NCBI RefSeq assembly: GCF_020531965.1 | Contig: NZ_JAJAWH010000008.1 | Coordinates: forward strand, 62,001 to 126,000 | Source: Pseudorhizobium xiangyangii | GTDB taxonomy: Bacteria > Pseudomonadota > Alphaproteobacteria > Rhizobiales > Rhizobiaceae | DNA length: 64,000 nucleotides | Direction: 5' to 3' | In this document: piece by piece, positions 46,838 through 56,257 of the stretch | Position numbering within the stretch: the stretch's first letter is position 1 | Layout of the letters: every line of letters starts with the position of its first letter | The notes under the pieces: generated by a model | Told to the model about the DNA's origin: nothing | The model's input: the letters and a program-made list of their open reading frames with translations, nothing else | Database searches by the model: none | Made by a program: the position numbers and the translations under genes

Positions 46838-47480
46838 CTAGTCGTAGAACCCGCGAATCTCGCTGTCGGAATAGTAGGCAAGCTTACTCGCCATGATCGG
46901 TCGGCGACCGGCTAGAAACGAGAGCTAGTGGTCTTGGGGGAAATTGCGAACTTCATCCGGCGTCAGCAGCGGCCTCCCGGTGTGCTGTTGGCTGAACGAG
47001 ATCGATGACCGGTCTGCGTCGAGCGCCCGCCCATGTTCTGAAACACCACCGTTTCTTGCCTCAGCAGATCCGAAACTAGCCGCGCGCTCTCGTGCTCGTT
47101 GACGCCAAGACTTGCAAGACGCCGGCCTTGGAAAGGAACGTCCCCGCTCGTCTGCCGTAGGTTGCGCGCAGCTGGTGAATATCCTGCAGGATAGACCAGA
47201 GTTGGAAGCCGTAGCCAGCCATCAATCCCATCGCTTGCTCGATCGGAGCGAGGTGACCAAGTTGTGCTGCCGACATCACGCCTGCAGCCTCACGGTCGCC
47301 GTGCCGAGGCGCCGTTTGGCCGAACGGGCGATCAGCCACTGGCGTCGGCATTTTCCTGCATCCGTGCCAGCAGTCTTGCAAACCGCTCGGGCGCAGCGTC
47401 AGGGAGTCCCGCAACGTCGCGAGGCTTCTTCGGTGCGGCGGTTCATCGGCAACGATCATCAGCAACAGGCCGGCAATGAG
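46838..47480 (-). pseudogene. Type IV coupling protein (TraG/VirD4-like) C-terminal remnant
   Basis: Fragments in order on the minus strand are EPPHRRSLATLRDSLTL, HLAPIEQAMGLMAGYGFQLWSILQDIHQL, RATYGRRAGTFLSKAGVLQVF with HESARLVSDL, and AGRRPIMASKLAYYSDSEIRGFYD before the final TAG. The G-x-Q-L-W-x-I-L-Q-D-x-x-Q-L block is characteristic of VirD4/TraG coupling proteins that pass the relaxase-DNA complex to the secretion channel. The N-terminal ATPase part with Walker A is missing and frames shift. It lies near TraA on the opposite strand, as traG relates to traA on Ti plasmids. Confidence 0.72.
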
Positions 47481-48184
47481 AGCTTTGGCTTGTCCCCAAA
47501 ATGAAGGATCAGAGGCGCGGTGACGAGGCGGAACGCGAGCACCGCCGCAAACAGCAACACCAGATTACCCGTCAGAAGCCTGGCAAGATCACTGTCGCCA
47601 AGTCCTGTGGCATTGAGCACATAGTGGTTGAGCAACCCGAGCGCGAAGGTACCGATGGCCAGAAAAACAAAACCTTTGAACACCATCTTACCAGCGAGGT
47701 ACGGCGCAGTGACGAGGGTGGTAATCGCCCAAACAAGATCACGGCGGACGGCACGCAGCAGGTTCTTCGGAGCCCTCAGGATCAGTCCCATCTGAAGCAT
47801 CACGTGCCTGTCACCCGCGCTGCTGTCGTGATCAAGCAGATCCGGGAAAAGCTCCTTGTCGCCGCTGCGCGTCAGGAAGCCCGGCAGGTCCCGTCGCAAC
47901 TAGTCGCGCAACCGCGCCGCTAGTTCGCTGTCCTTGTAAATCTCCAGCCGGTGCAGGATGGAAGGCTCCAAGCAGCACCTTGCGTCTCGTGTCGCGAGAC
48001 CTCTCCTGCTTGCCCAGGCGCGCCTGCAAAACCCGTTCTCGCGCCTTAACTCCGCCAGGGGTTGCGCAATCGTCTTTCGGATCATCACAATCCAGTCCCC
48101 CATGCATGACGTGTCAATGCTGGGTACGGAACCGAGTTTTCCCGGTAATTCTACTCGAACTTCTGTCAGTACGCGCCAGCGCAA
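47459..48184 (-). pseudogene. Membrane-protein gene with one in-frame TAG
   Basis: A single frame from 48184 to 47459 is interrupted only by TAG at 47900-47902. The downstream half has two hydrophobic segments (KMVFKGFVFLAIGTFALGLL and LARLLTGNLVLLFAAVLAFR). The upstream half is basic and hydrophilic. No family is recognised. It runs into the coupling-protein remnant and may be its degraded N-terminal membrane region or a neighbouring conjugation gene. Confidence 0.5.
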
Positions 48185-48239
48185 TCACGCAGTATGTTGC
48201 TAAGCGCAGAAGTACCAAGGGCGAGCTGACGGGGGAGTT

Positions 48240-48580
48240 TGCGTTTTGCCGATCACGACATTGCCGTTGTCATCCTTGTGCCCAAGTTTCTATACCGCAT
48301 CCCAACTGGTGCATCGCTTTGAGTTCGCTCAGGAGCCACTCGCTTCAGGACATGAAGATGCATGAGGTCCAGAAGAATCTGCCGGCTGCCCGCATCTGCT
48401 CGGCGGCGAACGGCGGCTTTTCGGCGAAATGCTTCACCTGGTGCGCGCCGGTCGACAGTGCTTCACCCTGGTCGATATGTCCAAATCCGGTCGCCAGCTC
48501 GGCTGGCCTGATGCCGAAAGTTAAAGTGACGATTTGGCCGGCTACCGCGGTTTGGTGCGCTGTCTCGATCGCTCCAGCCG
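48240..48580 (-). pseudogene. Third manC remnant (guanylyltransferase domain)
   Basis: The DNA matches, with many changes and deletions, the segment of manC at about 38260-38790. Shared blocks include GATGACGACATT-like and CGCATCCCAnCTG, then the stretch encoding the MxxAGGFFWNSG and FVEKPLP region, with TGCTCGGCGGCGAACGGCGG against TGCTCGGCAGCGGCAGGCAG. No frame remains open. It directly adjoins the LysR remnant. Confidence 0.75.
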
Positions 48581-48602
48581 GTCGCAGTTGGCATCGATCC
48601 AG

Positions 48603-48742
48603 AAGGTGAGAGGAGTGGCCTTAAGGATCGGACTTGTGTCGCTTGGAACAAGGAGGATCCCACTGCGGGTTGCGATGGCATCATAGATATCGCGCGTTCT
48701 TTAGCACGGTGAGCAGGAAAGATTTACGCGCGGCCTGATGTG
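48603..48742 (+). pseudogene. Degenerate copy of the LysR gene 3' end
   Basis: From AGAAGGTGAGxGG through GTCGCxTGGAACAAGGAxGA and GATATxGCxCG to the shared end AAAGATTTxACGCGCGGCC-TGATGTGC, this stretch parallels 44563-44706, the end of the intact LysR gene and its stop. An insertion/deletion and substitutions break the frame. It implies an earlier duplication of that locus. Confidence 0.8.
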
Positions 48743-48826
48743 CTTTCTCCGGCCGCATGGCATGCCGTCGCGTCCCAATCCACTATGACCATGAACCGTG
48801 TGCCCAGTCGGGGGGACTCGCACTTT

Positions 48827-48842
48827 TGCGAGAAGAACAGCT
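48827..48842. other. Hairpin upstream of traA, candidate oriT structure
   Basis: CTCGCA and TGCGAG pair around CTTT, about 105 nt before the traA start. On Ti-type plasmids oriT lies in the gap between traA and the divergent traCDG genes, and the position here corresponds. The hairpin is short and the nick sequence was not recognised. Confidence 0.3.
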
Positions 48843-48946
48843 TCGTTGCGCATGCTAACGCAGCACGATGTGAAGCTTAAGGCGGGATGTCCGAGCCCTT
48901 AAGGACGTGGCGCCCGGAGAGCTCTTTGCCCGAACGGGAGCTAAAT

Positions 48947-51900
48947 GTGGCAATTTTTCATTGTGACGTCAGACCGTTAGGGCGGAGTGGGGGGCATAGT
49001 GCAGTGGCAGCAGTTGCCTACCGCACCGCCAGCCGCCTTCTAGATGAACACAATGCCAAAGTGTACGACTTTACCAGGAAGACGGGCGTTGAGCATTGTG
49101 AGATCGTGCTGCCGGACGGAGTGAGAGCGAACTGGGCGTATGACCGGCCAACCCTTTGGAATGCCGCGGAACGGGCGGAAAAACGCAAAGATGCACGTGT
49201 CGCCCGTGAAGTCGGAGTGGCGCTTCCGTGTGAGCTCAGTTTGAAACTGCAGGTCGCCCTGGCACGGGCTTTCGCGCAGGATCTGGCTAATCGTTTTGGC
49301 GCTGCTGTCGACGTTGCCATCCATCGTCCGACGGGCGTATCCGACAGCCGCAACGTGCACGCGCATGTATTGATGACGACGCGACAAGTCGGAGCGGATG
49401 GGCTCGGTGAGAAGACCCTGCTAGAGCGGTCGAATACCTGGCTGCTTAACAACGGACAGCCGACCTCGGTGATGCAACTGAGAGATATTCGCCAGACTTG
49501 GGAAAGGCACGTTAACCGGCACTTGATGGAGGCAGGCCTCGATATAAGAGTGGATCATCGCTCACATTCAGAACGGGGGCTAGAGATCCAGCCGACGCGA
49601 CACATCGGAGTGCATGCCACACAACTCGCAAGGCGTGGGCTCTGCATGCCACGTGCCCGCATCGGGCGAGGTGCGGCGTCTCGTAACGCGGCGCTCATAC
49701 GAGAAAAGCCAGAGCAGGTCCTCGCGCTCATTACTGCTGAAAAGAGCGTGTTCGATCGGCACGATGTTGCGCGCGCGCTGGATCGTTACATTGTTGATGT
49801 TCAGGCATTTCACGATGCATTTTCCGCAGTGATGGCGTCGCCGTTGCTTTTGGAAGTGCAGCCCGGCGAAAACGGCGCTCTGGCGCGATACTCGACGAAG
49901 GAGATGGTCGAACTCGAATATACCCTCGTGTCCCGCGCATTGCAGATGAGAGGGACGCGAAGCCATGCAGTAGGTGTTGAAAATATCGCGGCGGCTCTTG
50001 CAAAACAAGATGCTGCGATTAGCGCAGGAGTTGCCGCCTCTCTTCAGCGAGATGCGGTCAATGGTCAAATATCGGCGTCCGAGGGAAGTCGACGGGTTGC
50101 AGCCGCAGGCCTTAGCGAAGAGCAACGTGTCGCAGTCGAACACATCACTGGACCAGAGCAAATCGCAGCGGTGATTGGCTTCGCCGGCGCTGGTAAGTCG
50201 ACCATATTAGCTGCAGCACGTGATTCCTGGGAGGGCCAAGGGTTTCGGGTTCATGGTGCTGCTTTGGCCGGCAAAGCGGCCGAGGGATTAAAGGAGTCTT
50301 CGGGAATAGCGTCTCGAACACTGGCATCTTGGGAGTATGGTTGGGCGCAGAATAGGGGAGAGCTTGATCGGCATGACATCTTTGTAATCGACGAAGCGGG
50401 CATGTTGAGTAGTCGACAGCTTGCAAGGTTCGTGGGCGAGGTCAGAGCGAAGGGGGCAAAGCTTGTTTTAGTCGGGGATTACGAGCAGCTTCAGGCAATC
50501 GGCGCCGGCTCTCCCTTTCGCGCGATCGTTGACGAGATAGGTGCCGTCGCACTCTCCGAGATCCGTCGTCAAAAGGAGGGTTGGCAACGCGAGGCCGCGG
50601 TCGCCTTCGCAACCCACTGTACGGCAAAAGGGTTGGCGAGTTTCGCCGATCGCGGCGACGTATGTTTTCTCTCGGACCGGGATGCGGCGCGTGGAGCTTT
50701 GATTGCGGATTACCTCGACGATCTCGATCGGCGGCCATCGATCTCGAGAATCGCGTTGGCCCATCGTCGGTCGGACGTACATGCGATCAATTCTGATATT
50801 CGCGCCGCGTTGCAGGCTAAAGGCGATCTGGCTCAGGGAGATGAGAAGAGTGTCAGGCTTGGTTCTGAACGGATCTACCAAGCTCGTGATGGTGAGCGTT
50901 CATTTGCACCGGGCGACCGCATCATACTGCTAGAGAACAATCGCGAGCTTGGTGTGAAGAACGGTATGCTGGGAACGGTTCTGGTCGCTGAACCCAACGA
51001 AATTCAGGCAAGGGTCGATGGTGTTGGACGGAACATGACGCGTGTTGTCACGATACCGGTGGAGAGATATCAGGCCTTTGATCATGGGTACGCAACCACC
51101 ATACACAAAGCGCAGGGGGCGACAGTTGACCGGGCGTTCGTCATGGCGTCATCCACAATGGATCGACATCTCACCTATGTCTCTATGACGCGTCATCGTG
51201 ATCGGGCCCGTCTATATGTCGGTCGGGAGGAGATGAAGGACCTCAATGCCCTCATCGCCAGTCTTGGACGATCCGGGGCCAAAGAGTCGACGCTTGATTA
51301 CCTCAATATGTTTGGGCAGCGCCGTGGGCTCGCGGAAGTGGATGGCATAAGTACAGGACCCTCGATTGGGACTCGCTGGCAGGACGATTGCCGTCCGAAT
51401 ACTCGCTCCGGCAAGGAGGAGCGGCAGCGCATTCTAGGAGACTGTCATTCATCAGGGAGCTCTGAGAAGACCGCCGGGTTACCAGAATCCGGTGTTGAAA
51501 GGATCGTACCCCTTGTTCCGGCTTTGACAGAATACAGCCGAGACCCGGAGACGATTGCCCGCGAAAAAGCTACACCCGATCTGGAGCGGAGGATGGAAGT
51601 TGTCCGCTCGTTGTGCCGAAATGTCTACGCCGATCCGGATGGTGTCACGATGAAGCTTGGCGATGCCATCCGGGATCAAACCACGGATGGCGCCGGTCTT
51701 GCCCGCACTATCGGGGAAAGGCCTGAACTGTTCGGTGAGTTACGCGGCAAATCAGGACTGTTTGGTGACAACTCAGAGCGAAAGGGAGCGCGTTCCATGG
51801 CCGAGGGTCTAGCCAGCCACGTCGCTTCGGCTGCCGAGACGTGGACGCGGCGCCTGAATGCGGAACGTTCCAGCGAGATATGGCAACGGGAAAAGCGAGA

Positions 51901-52255
51901 TCGGATCGAAGTCCCCGGGCTGACAGCTCGTAGCGAAAAAATCTTGAAGGAGTTGGACGCTGTGCCTCAAGCTGAAAAGAAAAGGTTTCTCGAAACGATG
52001 GCCGGTACTTCGGAAGGAAGAGAGGCGCTCATTGAGGCGCGCCGGATTGCTGTCGCGCTAGAGAAACGGTTTGGTAGTTCCAGCCCATTGAGCAATCTGA
52101 GCGGAGAATCGATGCGGCTAGGGAGAGAGGTGGTGGCATCGCTAGATCGTATCAAGGAAGTCGCCCGGATTGTTGACAAGGCCGAGCGCGCGGAGCTGTC
52201 GCGGCAGTACGAGATCAAGCGCGGCCTTGGCAAGACGCTAGGGCTGGGCCTGTGA
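48947..52255 (+). CDS. traA: Ti-type conjugative relaxase TraA (MobQ relaxase plus helicase)
   Basis: A 1102-residue relaxase-helicase. The N-terminal MobQ relaxase domain starts VAIFHCDVRPLGRSGGHSAVAAVAYRTA and has the metal-binding histidines in SRNVHAHVLMTTR. The RecD/TraI-like helicase follows, with Walker A GFAGAGKSTIL, Walker B FVIDEAGMLSS, VLVGDYEQLQAIGAG and YATTIHKAQGATVDRAFVM. A long charged tail follows. It would nick oriT and lead transfer of the element. The GTG at 48947 has GGGAG 6 nt upstream and matches the usual MAIYH-type start; an in-frame ATG at 48887 has a poor site. No stop or frameshift is seen, unlike nearly all its neighbours. Confidence 0.93.
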   Translation: MAIFHCDVRPLGRSGGHSAVAAVAYRTASRLLDEHNAKVYDFTRKTGVEHCEIVLPDGVRANWAYDRPTLWNAAERAEKRKDARVAREVGVALPCELSLKLQVALARAFAQDLANRFGAAVDVAIHRPTGVSDSRNVHAHVLMTTRQVGADGLGEKTLLERSNTWLLNNGQPTSVMQLRDIRQTWERHVNRHLMEAGLDIRVDHRSHSERGLEIQPTRHIGVHATQLARRGLCMPRARIGRGAASRNAALIREKPEQVLALITAEKSVFDRHDVARALDRYIVDVQAFHDAFSAVMASPLLLEVQPGENGALARYSTKEMVELEYTLVSRALQMRGTRSHAVGVENIAAALAKQDAAISAGVAASLQRDAVNGQISASEGSRRVAAAGLSEEQRVAVEHITGPEQIAAVIGFAGAGKSTILAAARDSWEGQGFRVHGAALAGKAAEGLKESSGIASRTLASWEYGWAQNRGELDRHDIFVIDEAGMLSSRQLARFVGEVRAKGAKLVLVGDYEQLQAIGAGSPFRAIVDEIGAVALSEIRRQKEGWQREAAVAFATHCTAKGLASFADRGDVCFLSDRDAARGALIADYLDDLDRRPSISRIALAHRRSDVHAINSDIRAALQAKGDLAQGDEKSVRLGSERIYQARDGERSFAPGDRIILLENNRELGVKNGMLGTVLVAEPNEIQARVDGVGRNMTRVVTIPVERYQAFDHGYATTIHKAQGATVDRAFVMASSTMDRHLTYVSMTRHRDRARLYVGREEMKDLNALIASLGRSGAKESTLDYLNMFGQRRGLAEVDGISTGPSIGTRWQDDCRPNTRSGKEERQRILGDCHSSGSSEKTAGLPESGVERIVPLVPALTEYSRDPETIAREKATPDLERRMEVVRSLCRNVYADPDGVTMKLGDAIRDQTTDGAGLARTIGERPELFGELRGKSGLFGDNSERKGARSMAEGLASHVASAAETWTRRLNAERSSEIWQREKRDRIEVPGLTARSEKILKELDAVPQAEKKRFLETMAGTSEGREALIEARRIAVALEKRFGSSSPLSNLSGESMRLGREVVASLDRIKEVARIVDKAERAELSRQYEIKRGLGKTLGLGL

Positions 52256-52806
52256 GTTTGATCGTGGCAGCAGCAGAAAATAAGGAGCCAGCGCTAGGCC
52301 ATCATGCATACATGCTTGAAGCGCCGACAAAGTGTGGGTCTGCCAAGTACCTGTCCCGATCAATCGATCGGTTGGGAGCGATGGTCTCGACGGGCAAGAA
52401 AGCAACCTTTCGAGGAAGCGACGTTAAATGATGATCAAGTGTGCAATGGACGTGCGAGTTTCCCATTGCCTGCTTCGATCAGGCCTCTGCAGCCCTCTCT
52501 ACCTCGGAAGTAATTTTCACCTTACGGGCGGCGAGCAGTTGTTGTTGACGCCTGCGGCAGGCACCTGCGCGTTCCTCGCGGGAACATGCCGCCACCGAGC
52601 AGCCGGTCGTCGGTGAAATCCTAGGCTGGGCTGAAATCGTAGGTTGGCCGAAATCGTAGGTTGGATTGTGCAGCAGTTAGCGTCCTTGGTGGCAGCGCCT
52701 AAAATCCTCCGCGGCCAAAAACGTCGTTGCACTGATCGCCGGGCTCCCTGTACTCCTGTTTATTATTTCCACGTCGATATTGCTCCGATAACCGTTAGGA
52801 CAGGCC
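52256..52806. other. Island-to-core transition without a supportable gene
   Basis: Short frames occur but none resembles a family. The stretch holds the degenerate direct repeats at 52615-52666. The island probably ends in this interval, since core-like genes resume at 52807. No copy of the tRNA-Phe 3' end was noticed here. Confidence 0.4.
52615..52666. repeat. Three tandem 17-18-bp direct repeats
   Basis: Units GAAATCCTAGGCTGGGCT, GAAATCGTAGGTTGGCC and GAAATCGTAGGTTGGAT lie head to tail. The second and third are near-identical. They lie 140 nt upstream of a small HTH-like gene and could bind a regulator or mark an old element end. Confidence 0.65.
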
Positions 52807-53025
52807 ATGACCGCAGACCGCTTCAACCAATGCCTTCGCGTCATCCGGTGGACGCCGATCAACATTGCGTCGGCTCTGCAGTGCGAGCTTTCGTGGATCG
52901 AAGCGCTCGAGGCGGGAAATGAGGATGTGCCGGCAGGACTGGCCGAGTGGCTGGAGACCCTGGCCAAGGCTCATGAGGCGCTGCCACCCCCGACGACCTA
53001 CCGGAGCAGAAGCGCCAAGCACTGA
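52807..53025 (+). CDS. Small HTH-like conserved rhizobial protein
   Basis: A 72-residue protein (MTADRFNQCLRVIRWTPINIASAL, then WIEALEAGNEDVPAGLAEWLETL). The middle resembles a helix-turn-helix of the XRE type lacking a recognised effector part, and similar small proteins are, as I recall, frequent in Rhizobiaceae. ACAGGCC-type purines are weak as a ribosome site. It marks the return of core-like sequence after the island. Confidence 0.7.
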   Translation: MTADRFNQCLRVIRWTPINIASALQCELSWIEALEAGNEDVPAGLAEWLETLAKAHEALPPPTTYRSRSAKH

Positions 53026-53211
53026 GCAAGATCTTTTGGCGCTTGCTGCGTCGAGGTCGGCGCACCGGCAATGCAAGCCGGTACTCCAGGCTGTGGATGT
53101 TACAGTCTGCAACACGTCTTTATTTGCGGCCTCCGGCGAACACCCTTAACGCTCGCTCATCGAGTGCCCTTGGCTGACGCCGCCATCGTGCCGCAATAGA
53201 CAGGTGACGAC

Positions 53212-53343
53212 ATGCAGGAACAAGCCAACCAGCAAGAGCGCGAGGATCGCCGCGACCCCAAAAAGGACGTGGATCTGTTCGATCCCTGGCGCGACGCCTT
53301 CCTGAAGGACATGAAGCGCAACAATCGGGAATTCGAATTCTAG
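53212..53343 (+). CDS. Possible small hydrophilic protein
   Basis: A 43-residue frame (MQEQANQQEREDRRDPKKDV, DLFDPWRDAFLKDMKRNNRE) with a charged, helical composition. A modest GGTGA lies upstream of the ATG. It lies just before the glycosylase gene on the same strand. No family is known; it may be a genuine small protein or chance. Confidence 0.4.
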   Translation: MQEQANQQEREDRRDPKKDVDLFDPWRDAFLKDMKRNNREFEF

Positions 53344-53371
53344 CATCTAGAACAATACGGTTCACCGCTGG

Positions 53372-53977
53372 ATGCTGCCGAAGAATCCAAAAGCCATGTA
53401 TCCCAGAACGGAAGCCTTCAACCGATCCGCCGTAGAGGTGGCGCGTGATCTTATCGGCGCGGAACTGACACTCGGCGGTGTCGGCGGGATTGTGGTGGAA
53501 ACCGAAGCCTACGAGCCCGACGATCCGGCCTCCCACAGCTACCGGGGGGAGACGCCGAGAAATCGCTCGATGTTCGGACCCGCCGGGCACGCTTACGTCT
53601 ATCGTTCCTATGGCATCCACTGGTGCCTGAACATTGTCTGCCGGCCCGGCAGCGCCGTTCTCGTTCGCGCACTCGAGCCGGTATGGGGCGTGGAGGAAAT
53701 GCAGGCGCGCCGGGGACAGCCGCTACCGCGTCTTCTGTGTTCCGGCCCGGGTCGCCTATGCCAGGCCCTTGGTGTCATTCGCGAGCACGATGGGCTGAGC
53801 CTGTTCGAACCGCCGTTCCGCCTGTCGTTATCCTCGGCGGCGCCGGAGATCGCCATCGGCAAGCGCATTGGCATCACCAAGGCGGTGGACATGCCGTGGC
53901 GGTTCGGCCTCCTCGGCTCGGGCCATCTCAGCCGTCGTTTTTCAGGCACCCCCACCGGCGCGGACGTCGAATTGTAG
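53372..53977 (+). CDS. 3-methyladenine DNA glycosylase (AAG/MPG type)
   Basis: A 201-residue alkyladenine glycosylase of the mammalian MPG fold. It has the VARDLIGAEL opening, VVETEAYEPDDPASHSYRGETPRN with the catalytic Glu, FGPAGHAYVYRSYGIHWCLN, and LLCSGPGRLCQALGV. It removes alkylated and deaminated purines from DNA. The N-terminus could instead start at 53396 (MYPRTEAF). It is a monocistronic-looking gene ahead of the chemotaxis operon. Confidence 0.92.
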   Translation: MLPKNPKAMYPRTEAFNRSAVEVARDLIGAELTLGGVGGIVVETEAYEPDDPASHSYRGETPRNRSMFGPAGHAYVYRSYGIHWCLNIVCRPGSAVLVRALEPVWGVEEMQARRGQPLPRLLCSGPGRLCQALGVIREHDGLSLFEPPFRLSLSSAAPEIAIGKRIGITKAVDMPWRFGLLGSGHLSRRFSGTPTGADVEL

Positions 53978-54326
53978 TTCTCGCATCTCGATGCGGCGCA
54001 TCATTTTGGTTGCGCTGCAGCATCAAGATGATCTCTTATGAGACAGATGAGAATTCCTTAACCTTCGGGCAAGGAATTAACCATACATATGGGGTACCAC
54101 GGCAAGATGGGTAACGTCGGTTCCCAAGAGGCATGAAGCCGCCCTGCCGTACCGGTCTCGACCCGGTATCCGCTCATGATCACAACCAGAACGACCGCGG
54201 TGACCGTGTTGTCTATGCTGCCGGGCCTCAAAGGCCTGTGGCATCTTCTCATCGATCCATCGACTGGGTTCGGGATTATGAGCCAGTTCGCACTCGACCC
54301 GTTTTGGGTTGCTATTGGTTTTGGGG
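53978..54326. other. Leader region of the chemotaxis operon
   Basis: About 350 bases without a gene precede icpA. An inverted repeat (CCTTAACCTTCGGGCAAGG-like, 54057-54075) is visible. This interval should hold the promoter for the che/flagellar operon; no consensus motif was identified with confidence. Confidence 0.4.
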
Positions 54327-55961
54327 ATGCAGGTGGGCCACGAGACCCGATCCGATCAGGCGCGACGACCCCAGGCGGGAAGCCTGGGCGAAAGACTGGC
54401 ATTCGCCGGGCTTGACGCGCAACTGTGCGATCTCCTGCGTCGCTACCGCCCGCAGATCGAACCGTCGCTCAAAAGCGGCTTGCGCGACCTTTTTCACCGC
54501 TTCCAGTCGTTCCCGGACGCCGCGCGAAACTTCGGCAGCGAGCAGCAGATCGAACGCCTGCATGATCTCCAGGCGTCCCACTGGAACGTATTGACCGATG
54601 CGCGCTTCGACGCTCTCTACGCCGAGCGCGTGAAGGTTCTGTCCGACAGCGAAAGCCGAATGGGTCTCGACCCACGCTGGCACATCGCAGGCCACGCCGT
54701 CATGCTGGAGCACCTGCTCGCAGGCATCATGGAACAGGAGGGAGGAAAATCACTCCTTCCCCTCGGCCGCCGACGCTCGCAGGACATGGCCGAGCTGATG
54801 AAGGGCCTCGTACGTCTCGTTATGGTCGATGTCGAAATCGCGGTCTCGCTGCGGTTCAACGAACTTCGCCAGAAACACCACCGGGCGCTGGACGACCAGC
54901 GACAGGAGGATCGCGCCGAGGTCGTGCAGATGCTTTCCGACGTCGTCCGCTCGCTCGCCGAGCGCGACCTGACGGTTTGTCTTCCCGCTGACGTGCCGGA
55001 GGCCTATGGCGAGATCGCCGGCATTCTAAACGCGGCGATCGACACGATACGGTCCTCGCTGACCGTTGCGCAGGAGCACGGCGGGCAGGCGGAGGCGGTT
55101 GCCGCTGCACTGGCGGCCGAGGCGCGCGCGCTTGCCGAGAACTCGGAGGCCCAGTCGCACCGTCTGGCAGATGCTGCCCATCAGCTCGGTGAGGTGACGT
55201 CACAACTTCGCAGCAATGCTGCCGATACCGGTGCGGCGGCAAGGGCAGCCGCCAAGACGCGCGGTACGGTCGAGGAAAGCGGTGAGGTCGTGGGGCGCGC
55301 GATCAGCGCCATGTCCGACATCGAGACGTCGGCAGAGAAAATCGGCCAGATCATCGGGGTCATCGACGAGATCGCCTTCCAGACAAACCTTCTGGCGCTC
55401 AACGCGGGCATCGAAGCGGCGCGGGCAGGCGAGACTGGACGCGGTTTTGCGGTCGTTGCCCAGGAAGTGCGTGCGCTTGCGCAACGCTCGGCGGATGCGG
55501 CCCGCGAGATCAAGACCCTGGTCAACAGCACGAAGACGCAGGTCGATGCCGGCGTCGAGATGGTGCACAGGACGCAGGATGCGATCGGCGGGATCGTCCG
55601 GCAGGTGTCCGAGATCAACGATGCCATCGCCGGCATTGCGACACGCGCCGACGAGCAGGTCGGCGTGCTCCAGCACGTTACGTCGGAAGTGTCTTCTCTC
55701 GGCGCCGAGGTCGCGTCCACCGCCGACAAAGCGGCACAGGCGAGCGACCGCGCCGATGATCTGCACACGGTCATTCTCGAACTGGGACGCACGGTGCGCG
55801 AGTTCCGCCTTGAGCGGCAGACCCGTTACCACTCGGACGAGGTGCGCGTGACGCCGGTTTCGGCCAGGGCAGGTGCGCCGATCATGGCGATCGGCTCCGA
55901 TGCAGGCCTGCGGGACGACCATGACGAAATACTGTTCCACAAAAGACAAGGAATGAACTGA
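54327..55961 (+). CDS. icpA: Soluble globin-domain methyl-accepting chemotaxis transducer IcpA
   Basis: A 544-residue cytoplasmic transducer without membrane segments. An N-terminal protoglobin-like domain (about residues 20-185) is followed by a HAMP-like stretch ([20 protein letters not shown]). The MCP signalling domain has the hairpin tip [25 protein letters not shown]. In globin-coupled sensors a proximal His precedes the G-L-x-P-x-W block by five residues; here [10 protein letters not shown] gives Glu109, so heme binding is doubtful. It heads the che operon as in Sinorhizobium and Agrobacterium. ATG 54327 is chosen over a TTG upstream. It overlaps cheS by one base. Confidence 0.88.
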   Translation: MQVGHETRSDQARRPQAGSLGERLAFAGLDAQLCDLLRRYRPQIEPSLKSGLRDLFHRFQSFPDAARNFGSEQQIERLHDLQASHWNVLTDARFDALYAERVKVLSDSESRMGLDPRWHIAGHAVMLEHLLAGIMEQEGGKSLLPLGRRRSQDMAELMKGLVRLVMVDVEIAVSLRFNELRQKHHRALDDQRQEDRAEVVQMLSDVVRSLAERDLTVCLPADVPEAYGEIAGILNAAIDTIRSSLTVAQEHGGQAEAVAAALAAEARALAENSEAQSHRLADAAHQLGEVTSQLRSNAADTGAAARAAAKTRGTVEESGEVVGRAISAMSDIETSAEKIGQIIGVIDEIAFQTNLLALNAGIEAARAGETGRGFAVVAQEVRALAQRSADAAREIKTLVNSTKTQVDAGVEMVHRTQDAIGGIVRQVSEINDAIAGIATRADEQVGVLQHVTSEVSSLGAEVASTADKAAQASDRADDLHTVILELGRTVREFRLERQTRYHSDEVRVTPVSARAGAPIMAIGSDAGLRDDHDEILFHKRQGMN

Positions 55962-56254
55962 TGGCAAGCAAGAAGGCTGCGCAGAAGAGTTTGAAGCTGG
56001 CCTCGGTGCTGGACCTCAATGAGGCTTCTGCTTTGCATGGCAAGCTGATGGAGCTGCGTGGCGGCAACATTAAGATCGACGCGTCCGAAGTCGAGCGGCT
56101 GGGCGTGCAAAGCGCCCAGGTTCTCGTCGCCGGCGCGCAGGCATGGAATGCGGACACGAAGATATTCGCCATCGAAAACGCGTCCGGCGCGTTCGAAAAG
56201 ACAATGCAACTCATCGGCATCGACCCCAACCTGCTGGTTGCCAAGGAGATCTGA
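55961..56254 (+). CDS. cheS: STAS-domain chemotaxis protein CheS
   Basis: A 97-residue STAS-like protein (LDLNEASALHGKLMELRGGN, DASEVERLGVQSAQVLVAGA). In Sinorhizobium meliloti CheS binds the P1/P2 part of CheA and helps drain phosphate from the CheY1 sink. It lies between icpA (1-nt overlap) and cheY1 (3-nt gap), the rhizobial order. Confidence 0.9.
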   Translation: MASKKAAQKSLKLASVLDLNEASALHGKLMELRGGNIKIDASEVERLGVQSAQVLVAGAQAWNADTKIFAIENASGAFEKTMQLIGIDPNLLVAKEI

Positions 56255-56257
56255 GAA

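Noticed and set aside
26343-52806. Direct att repeat of the tRNA-Phe 3' end at the right border
   Set aside because: Searched by eye around 52.2-53.1 kb; no copy of the tRNA 3' end was noticed, so no attachment site is claimed.
54327-55961. Assigning IcpA as an oxygen sensor
   Set aside because: The proximal heme ligand appears to be missing, so only a globin-like fold is claimed.
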